10,489 bases of DNA from Deltaproteobacteria bacterium. Its GTDB lineage: Bacteria; Desulfobacterota; BSN033; UBA1163. Of the stretch, positions 6,478-10,489 are shown one piece after another. The notes beneath the pieces are model-generated. The model worked only from the letters and a program-made list of their open reading frames with translations. It was not told the DNA's origin and did no database searches. The DNA lies in the NCBI GenBank assembly GCA_016875155.1, contig VGSD01000062.1:1-10489 (forward strand), written 5' to 3'. The number at the start of each line of letters is the position of its first letter. Positions within the stretch are counted from its first letter, which is position 1. Made by a program: the position numbers and the translations under genes.

Positions 6478-6705
6478 CTACTCTTTTTTGCTTCCCTCCG
6501 AAGTTGTTGTATCCTCCTTCCCGACGTCCAATTTCGATTTAATCTCACTGATGAAATAGAGAAGGGCGCCTGCACCGATCAGGATGAGAAGGATAGGGAG
6601 AATTCCTTTAAAGACACCAACGAACATCGGCCACCAACAGATCAGGAGGAGTATCCCCAGGATGGTGATTACCACCCCGACAATGATTCCGATCACATTC
6701 GACAT
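6478..6705 (-). CDS. Small two-helix membrane protein (unknown function)
   Basis: A 75-residue protein with two hydrophobic helices, about 4-24 and 33-53, separated by a short Trp/Pro/Gly-containing loop (CWWPMFVGVFKG), and a charged C-terminal tail rich in Lys, Glu, Thr and Ser. The pattern is that of the small membrane proteins related to LiaI/LiaF-like or DUF5668-type N-termini, but that resemblance is only in layout and I do not assign a family. The ATG at 6703-6705 is chosen over the GTG nine bases earlier because AAGGAGG (minus strand, 6714-6720) is eight bases upstream of ATG and overlaps the GTG. It converges on the CDF gene and is divergent from argF. A possible promoter is TTGACT (6768-6773) with GATAAT (6747-6752), a short 15-bp spacing. 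Confidence 0.8.
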   Translation of the reverse strand: MSNVIGIIVGVVITILGILLLICWWPMFVGVFKGILPILLILIGAGALLYFISEIKSKLDVGKEDTTTSEGSKKE

Positions 6706-6746
6706 GACCCTCACCTCCTTTATATCAAAAAACGGATGACGCGAAA

Positions 6747-6773
6747 ATTATCAAATCATAAACGAGAAGTCAA
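6747..6773 (-). promoter_or_regulatory. Candidate promoter of the small membrane protein gene
   Basis: On the minus strand TTGACT (five of six matches to the -35 consensus) is followed 15 bp later by GATAAT (five of six to the -10 consensus). The spacing is shorter than the usual 16-18 bp. The implied leader is about 35 nt and contains the strong AAGGAGG. Confidence 0.35.
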
Positions 6774-6787
6774 CGATTTTTAGGTCA

Positions 6788-6807
6788 CAACTCACTCCAA
6801 CTCACTC
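6788..6807. repeat. Exact tandem 10-bp repeat upstream of argF
   Basis: CAACTCACTC occurs twice head to tail (6788-6797 and 6798-6807), directly upstream of the putative argF -35 box. It could be a helical-phase binding site or a chance duplication; nothing else supports a regulator. Confidence 0.4.
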
Positions 6808-6836
6808 TTGCAATCATTTGAGAGGGCTGTTAAATT
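6808..6836 (+). promoter_or_regulatory. Candidate sigma70-type promoter of argF
   Basis: TTGCAA (6808-6813) and TAAATT (6831-6836) are separated by 17 bp, each matching four of six consensus bases. The transcript would start near 6843, leaving a leader of about 36 nt with GGGAGG. Confidence 0.35.
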
Positions 6837-6878
6837 GGAAATGTTTAGTCCACAGTGAAAACAGAATGGGAGGTAAAA

Positions 6879-7811
6879 ATGGCGGTTCAAATGAAAGGAA
6901 AGTCATTGGCGGCTCTGAATGATCTGACAAGAGAAGAGATCGAACAGATTCTGAAGACATCGGAGTTGCTGAAGCTTCAACTCATCCGGGGGCAAGAACA
7001 TCCTGTGCTCAAGGGAAAGACCCTGGCTATGATCTTTGAGAAACCCTCTACACGGACACGCGTCTCTTTTGAAGTGGGTATGTGGCAACTTGGGGGGTAT
7101 GCCCTCTATTTGAGTTCGAATGATCTTCAGTTAGGTCGCGGGGAAAGCATTGGGGATACAGCCCGGACGATTTCCCGTTATTCTAATGGGATTATGGCAA
7201 GGGTTTTTGCCCATCAGACGATTCTCGATCTCATCCGGTATTCTTCCGTTCCTGTGATCAACGGACTTTCAGATTTCTCCCATCCCTGTCAGGGACTCGC
7301 TGATCTGTTTACGGTCTATGAGAAGAAGGGGCGGCTTGAAGGTTTGAGACTGGCCTATGTTGGAGACGGCAACAATGTTGCCCATTCCCTGATCGAAGGC
7401 TGCTCAAAGATGGGGACGAATATCATCCTCGCCTGCCCAAAAGGATATGAACCCGATTCGAAAGTAGTTGGACAGGGAAAGAAGGAAGCAAAAAAAAACG
7501 GATCGGAAGTGAAGGTGACAAATGACCCAAAGGAAGCAATCAAGGGTGCAGATGTCATCTATACCGATGTCTGGACCAGTATGGGCCAAGAGAAAGAAAA
7601 GGGGGAGAGGATCAAGATTTTAAAACCATATCAGATTAATTCAAAAATGGTCAAAGGCGCTAAGGATGACTATATTTTCATGCACTGTTTACCTGCCCAT
7701 CGAGGAGAAGAAGTGACCGATGAGGTGGCCGACTCGCAAAACAGTGTCATTTTCGACCAGGCGGAAAACCGGCTCCATACGCAGAAGGCATTGATGGCGC
7801 TGGTGATGTAA
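6879..7811 (+). CDS. argF: Ornithine carbamoyltransferase
   Basis: Transfers the carbamoyl group of carbamoyl phosphate to ornithine, giving citrulline, in cytoplasmic arginine synthesis; the reverse reaction is used in arginine fermentation. The 310-residue product has every family motif: STRTR (57-61) for the phosphate, HPCQ (135-138), the ornithine loop DVWTSMGQE (230-238) and HCLPAHRG (269-276). The HPCQ, SMG and HCLP motifs mark a true ornithine enzyme rather than aspartate or N-acetylornithine carbamoyltransferase. The start is ATG at 6879, with GGGAGG (6868-6873) five bases upstream; an in-frame GTG 24 bases earlier would place this ribosome site inside the gene. It opens a plus-strand run with a hydantoinase and pyrB. 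No other arginine genes are in view, so anabolic versus catabolic use cannot be read from the neighbours. A GC-rich two-hairpin repeat begins at its stop codon. Confidence 0.95.
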   Translation: MAVQMKGKSLAALNDLTREEIEQILKTSELLKLQLIRGQEHPVLKGKTLAMIFEKPSTRTRVSFEVGMWQLGGYALYLSSNDLQLGRGESIGDTARTISRYSNGIMARVFAHQTILDLIRYSSVPVINGLSDFSHPCQGLADLFTVYEKKGRLEGLRLAYVGDGNNVAHSLIEGCSKMGTNIILACPKGYEPDSKVVGQGKKEAKKNGSEVKVTNDPKEAIKGADVIYTDVWTSMGQEKEKGERIKILKPYQINSKMVKGAKDDYIFMHCLPAHRGEEVTDEVADSQNSVIFDQAENRLHTQKALMALVM

Positions 7812-7875
7812 CCCCCCCTCCCTCTCCTTAGAGGAGAGAGGGTAAGTCTGTCTACCGGTAGGCAGGGGTGGGGGG
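7811..7875. repeat. GC-rich two-hairpin intergenic repeat
   Basis: The element begins at the last base of the argF stop codon. C-rich bases 7812-7818 can pair with the G run at 7870-7875, enclosing two hairpins: CTCTCCT (7822-7828) with AGGAGAG (7832-7838), and the near-perfect palindrome CTGTCTACCGGTAGGCAG (7848-7865), whose core CTACCGGTAG is fully symmetrical. The cloverleaf-like layout, sharp ends and a position between genes suggest a non-autonomous dispersed repeat. It may also reduce read-through from argF, although no U tract follows. Confidence 0.65.
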
Positions 7876-7917
7876 ACGGGATGAGTATAAACCTACAAAA
7901 GATGAGGCGTGAGCAGT

Positions 7918-9273
7918 ATGGAAAAGAAATATGACATCCTGATTCAAAAAGGGTTGGTGGTTACAGGTTCGGGCATTCGTAAGGCTGATGTTGCAATCAA
8001 AGGAGAGAAGATTGTCAGGGTCGAACCCGGATTGAAAAAAGAGGAGGCAGAAAGAATCATTGACGCCTCTGGAAAGTTCGTCATGCCTGGAGTGATCGAC
8101 GCCCATGTCCATCCTGTCTATGAGGATGACATGGGAGGCTCCTCGTTAACAGCAGTCCATGGTGGTGTGACCACCCTCATCCATTTTGCCTATGCAAAAC
8201 CCGGTATGAAACTGATCGACACAGTCAAACAGTATCAGGAAGAGGGTATAAAAAAATCGTATCTCGATTTTGGGGTCCATGGAACCTTGTTCGATCCCGC
8301 CTCACAGATCAAAGAAATGCCAGGAGCGTTTGATCTCGGTGTTTCTTCATTCAAGATGTTTATGGCCTACGCCAAACTGAAATGGATGACTGATGATTAC
8401 CATCTTGCTAAAGCCATGGATTTGATCGCAGAGTGCGGGGGCATGGCCATGGTTCATGCAGAGAATGGCCTTGTGACAGACTACTTCGAGGACCGATCCT
8501 TGAAAAGAGGGGAAGATCAGAAGGTGGTTTTTCTGAAAACGAGGCCCGATTATCTTGAGGCAGAGGCAATTTTCAGAGCCATCTCCATTGCGGCAGTCAC
8601 TCGCTGTCCCCTCTATGTTGTCCATCTGAGTACTGCGAGAGGTGTGATTCCTCTTCAACAGGCAAGGGCAGAGGGCCAAACCGTCTATGTTGAGACCTGT
8701 CCCCAATATCTGACCATGACCGATGCCAAACTTCAGAAGGTAGGTCCACTGGCAAAGATAGGTCCTCCTCTTCGAACGGAGAAGGACCGGCTTGCCCTCT
8801 GGGAAGCCATACAGAAAGGGATCATCGACACTGTGGCAAGCGATCATGCGCCAAAGGCTAAGAAGATCGAGGATCCTTTTTTTGAAGCTCCCTATGGCTC
8901 TCCTCAATCAGAGACAATGCTAACTGTAACTTACGATGAAGGGGTCAATAAAGGGAGAATTAAACCCACTAAGTTAGTCCAATTATTTTCAGAGAACCCT
9001 GCGAAGATCTTCGGCCTTTACCCGAAAAAAGGCTCCATTCAAAAGGGATCTGATGCTGACCTTCTTTTTTTCGACCCGAAACAGGCTTACACTATCCAGC
9101 ATCAAACCCAACACTCCGGAGCCCCTTATACGCTATATGAAGGGAGAAGGTGCAAAGGGAAACCAACACTTGTGATGCAGAGAGGGAGAATATTGGTTGA
9201 GGATGGAGAGATAAAAGGAAGACCCGGCGGGGGGAAGTTTTTGCCGACAAAAATCGCAAAGGTCAAATTATAA
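7918..9273 (+). CDS. Hydantoinase / dihydropyrimidinase family cyclic amidohydrolase
   Basis: A 451-residue cytoplasmic metal-dependent amidohydrolase of the hydantoinase group, which opens cyclic ureides (hydantoins, dihydropyrimidines) to N-carbamoyl amino acids. The binuclear metal site is complete: DAHVH (61-65), the carbamylated Lys146 in SSFKMFMAY, His180 in HAEN, His236 in HLST and Asp309 in ASDHAP. ETCPQYL (259-265), KIGPPLR and the C-terminal GGGKFLP also match hydantoinases. Length fits hydantoinase (about 450-460) better than class I dihydroorotase (about 425), so dihydroorotase is the less likely alternative; the true substrate cannot be told from sequence. I chose ATG 7918 over GTG 7909 because GAGG at 7904-7907 almost touches the GTG. 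It sits between argF and pyrB. The last codons already belong to a 7-bp-period CAAA array. No N-carbamoyl amino acid hydrolase is visible to take the product further. Confidence 0.9.
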   Translation: MEKKYDILIQKGLVVTGSGIRKADVAIKGEKIVRVEPGLKKEEAERIIDASGKFVMPGVIDAHVHPVYEDDMGGSSLTAVHGGVTTLIHFAYAKPGMKLIDTVKQYQEEGIKKSYLDFGVHGTLFDPASQIKEMPGAFDLGVSSFKMFMAYAKLKWMTDDYHLAKAMDLIAECGGMAMVHAENGLVTDYFEDRSLKRGEDQKVVFLKTRPDYLEAEAIFRAISIAAVTRCPLYVVHLSTARGVIPLQQARAEGQTVYVETCPQYLTMTDAKLQKVGPLAKIGPPLRTEKDRLALWEAIQKGIIDTVASDHAPKAKKIEDPFFEAPYGSPQSETMLTVTYDEGVNKGRIKPTKLVQLFSENPAKIFGLYPKKGSIQKGSDADLLFFDPKQAYTIQHQTQHSGAPYTLYEGRRCKGKPTLVMQRGRILVEDGEIKGRPGGGKFLPTKIAKVKL

Positions 9274-9312
9274 TTTCAAAGTTCAAACGCCAAAGGAATG
9301 TCAAATTACAAA
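9257..9312. repeat. CAAA array with 7-bp period
   Basis: CAAA starts at 9257, 9264, 9277, 9284, 9291, 9302 and 9309; steps are 7 bp apart from 13 and 11 at two places. The first two copies are within the last codons of the hydantoinase gene and the others run into the spacer. It has the same short-period design as the arrays at 3164 and 4362 but no complementary arm. Confidence 0.5.
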
Positions 9313-9317
9313 ATAGG

Positions 9318-9383
9318 ATTCTGAAACGAGTTCAGAATGACATTTTTGTCATGCCGAATTTATTTCGGCATCTCATTTCAGAT
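9318..9383. repeat. Multi-hairpin element upstream of pyrB
   Basis: Three consecutive inverted repeats: ATTCTGAA (9318-9325) with TTCAGAAT (9331-9338); TGACA (9338-9342) with TGTCA (9347-9351); ATGCCGAA (9351-9358) with TTCGGCAT (9364-9371). In addition 9318-9330 can pair instead with CTCATTTCAGAT (9372-9383), which excludes the first hairpin. It ends 16 bases before the pyrB ribosome binding site. A 14-base piece, AGTTCAGAATGACA, recurs inverted at 5359-5372, so it is probably a dispersed repeat family; a role in pyrB leader control is possible but unproven. Confidence 0.6.
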
Positions 9384-9408
9384 TTGACATTATTCACTAG
9401 GAGGGGAA

Positions 9409-10338
9409 ATGGATACTCTCAAAGGAAAAGACATTCTCCATGGGAATCAGTTTACAAAGAAAGATGTTGAAACCATTCTAAAGGTGGCTTCAGAGTTTGA
9501 AAAGGAGCTGAAGAAGAAAGATAGCCTCTCCCTGTTAAACGGAAAAATCTTGGCCACGCTTTTCTTTGAACCCAGCACACGCACACGGCTCTCTTTCGAG
9601 GCGGCCATGCAGAGGCTGGGAGGTGGAGTCATCAGCATGGGATCAGTGGAGAGCTCTTCTGTGGCAAAGGGGGAAACTCTGGCTGATACAGCTCGGACCG
9701 TGGCTCAGTATGCGGATGTCATTGTTTTACGCCATCCACGCTTGGGATCAGCAAAAGAAGCTGCGGATGCCGTCCCGATTCCGGTGATCAATGCCGGAGA
9801 TGGAGCCGGACAGCATCCCACACAGGCCCTGCTCGATGTGTACACCATCCAAAAAGAGATAGGTTTCCTTAAAAACCTGACCATTTCTCTCGTAGGGGAT
9901 CTGAAGTATGGGAGGACAGTCCATGCCCTGGTTGAGCTGTTATCCCTATTCAAGGCGCGAATCTTTTTGGTTTCCCCGAATCTCCTGAGAATGCCCGAAG
10001 AGATAACCTCCGGTTTGAAGGGGAAGGGGATCGAGGTCATCGAAACCGAAGACATGGCTGAGGCAGCCAAGGCAAGTAGTATCCTCTATATGACGCGAAT
10101 TCAGAAAGAGAGATTTACCGACCTTTCCGAATATGAAAGGCTTAAAGGAAGTTTCATCCTTAACGAAGCCTTTCTTAACAATTTAAAGAGAAAAATTATC
10201 ATTCTTCATCCCCTTCCAAGGGTTGACGAGATTCATACTGATGTAGACGCTTATCCTGGAGCCGCCTATTTCCGGCAGATGAGAAATGGAGTTTTTGTGA
10301 GAATGGCGTTGCTTGCCATGATTTTCGGCAAAAAATGA
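9409..10338 (+). CDS. pyrB: Aspartate carbamoyltransferase, catalytic chain
   Basis: Joins carbamoyl phosphate to aspartate, giving N-carbamoyl-aspartate, the first committed step of pyrimidine synthesis. The 309-residue product is full length. Motifs: STRTR (56-60), the mobile loop SSSVAKGE with Lys87, RHPRLG (108-113), HPTQALLDVYTI (136-147), GDLKYGRTVHAL (163-174), MTRIQKERF (228-236) and HPLPRVDEI (267-275). HPTQ, RIQ and HPLPR together identify the aspartate enzyme. A strong AGGAGGGG (9399-9406) precedes the ATG. No pyrI regulatory chain or pyrC follows within the window; instead a carbamate kinase C-terminal frame begins at the stop codon. The stop is AAA AAA TGA, a six-A run, so a one-base change there would join the two frames. 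The upstream multi-hairpin element is a candidate for leader regulation. Confidence 0.96.
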   Translation: MDTLKGKDILHGNQFTKKDVETILKVASEFEKELKKKDSLSLLNGKILATLFFEPSTRTRLSFEAAMQRLGGGVISMGSVESSSVAKGETLADTARTVAQYADVIVLRHPRLGSAKEAADAVPIPVINAGDGAGQHPTQALLDVYTIQKEIGFLKNLTISLVGDLKYGRTVHALVELLSLFKARIFLVSPNLLRMPEEITSGLKGKGIEVIETEDMAEAAKASSILYMTRIQKERFTDLSEYERLKGSFILNEAFLNNLKRKIIILHPLPRVDEIHTDVDAYPGAAYFRQMRNGVFVRMALLAMIFGKK

Positions 10339-10489
10339 ACACAAGATTGAGGTCCATCACGCTACTCTTTTTGAAATCAAACAGTATCTAAAAGACGACC
10401 ACTTCAAACCCGGTTCAATGAAGCCTAAAATCGAGACGATCATCGAGTTTCTTGAAAGCGGCGGCCAGAAAGCCATTATCACCTCACCT
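10322..10489 (+). pseudogene. Carbamate kinase C-terminal fragment, N-terminus missing
   Basis: A frame open from 10322 (after TGA at 10319-10321) to the window edge reads as the C-terminal end of carbamate kinase: VHHATLFEIKQYLKDDHFKP, then GSMKPKIETIIEFLESGG and KAIITSP. The family's PGSM-PK and GG-KAIIT blocks are clear. Complete carbamate kinases are about 310 residues; the first 230-odd, including all of the N-terminal nucleotide- and carbamate-binding part, are absent because pyrB occupies the DNA directly upstream. There is no ATG, GTG or TTG before the internal Met of PGSM and no ribosome site. It is best read as a decayed remnant (arcC-like) left by a deletion that joined it to the end of pyrB. 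Alternatives are an assembly join or translation by frameshift from pyrB. The end of the fragment lies outside the window. Confidence 0.72.

Noticed and set aside
6855..6878. Upstream in-frame GTG as the start of argF
   Set aside because: It would put the GGGAGG ribosome site inside the gene; ATG 6879 has ideal spacing and matches the usual N-terminus.
7909..7917. GTG start for the hydantoinase gene
   Set aside because: The nearest GAGG is one base away, too close for initiation; ATG 7918 fits better.
8347..8907. 186-codon open frame on the minus strand
   Set aside because: Lies entirely inside the hydantoinase gene, whose motifs are intact; its translation shows no recognisable domain and it has no ribosome site.
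7918..9273. Dihydroorotase (pyrC) because of the neighbouring pyrB
   Set aside because: Length, the SSFKMFMAY carbamylated-lysine block and the GGGKFLP C-terminus fit hydantoinases better; kept only as an alternative.
9705..10070. 121-codon minus-strand frame
   Set aside because: Opposite pyrB, which carries all catalytic motifs; no independent support.

Overview
The window looks like a stretch of chromosome from an anaerobic, Gram-negative-type bacterium of middling G+C. The gene set (potassium-type membrane pyrophosphatase, archaeal-style diadenylate cyclase, hydantoinase beside carbamoyltransferases) and the abundance of short-period intergenic repeats would fit a Desulfobacterota/'deltaproteobacterial' genome. 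That placement is an inference from gene style only; there is no rRNA or tRNA here to fix it.

Left part (1-5095): hppA, an ion-pumping membrane pyrophosphatase with K+-dependent signature residues, fills the first 2.1 kb. It converges on a minus-strand diadenylate cyclase whose N-terminal half resembles the pyruvate-kinase C-terminal fold (DacZ-like); a long inverted repeat ends both genes. The cyclase gene is divergent from ychF, a translation-factor-class NTPase, which is followed by a small TPR protein gene. The three spacers in this part hold unusual inverted arrays of 3-4-bp cores repeating every 6 or 8 bp.

Middle part (5095-6878): a 59-codon unrecognised minus-strand ORF lies in the spacer after the TPR gene, beside a GC-rich hairpin repeat. 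It is followed by a cation diffusion facilitator (probable Zn2+ exporter) and, convergent to it, a 75-residue two-helix membrane protein. The bidirectional terminator of that pair overlaps the 3' end of the CDF coding sequence.

Right part (6879-10489): argF (ornithine carbamoyltransferase), a hydantoinase/dihydropyrimidinase, pyrB (aspartate carbamoyltransferase catalytic chain) and, touching the pyrB stop codon, a reading frame that is clearly the C-terminal end of carbamate kinase but has no N-terminal part and no usable start. All four families handle carbamoyl groups or cyclic ureides. The simplest reading is arginine plus pyrimidine biosynthesis. An alternative is a ureide-degrading set that makes ATP through carbamoyl phosphate, now lacking an intact kinase at this spot. 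The spacers here carry two structured repeats, one a multi-hairpin element directly upstream of pyrB with mutually exclusive pairings.

I see no CRISPR array, transposase, integrase, tRNA or rRNA. The most interesting signals are the family of short-period inverted intergenic arrays, the headless carbamate kinase, and the DacZ-like cyclase.
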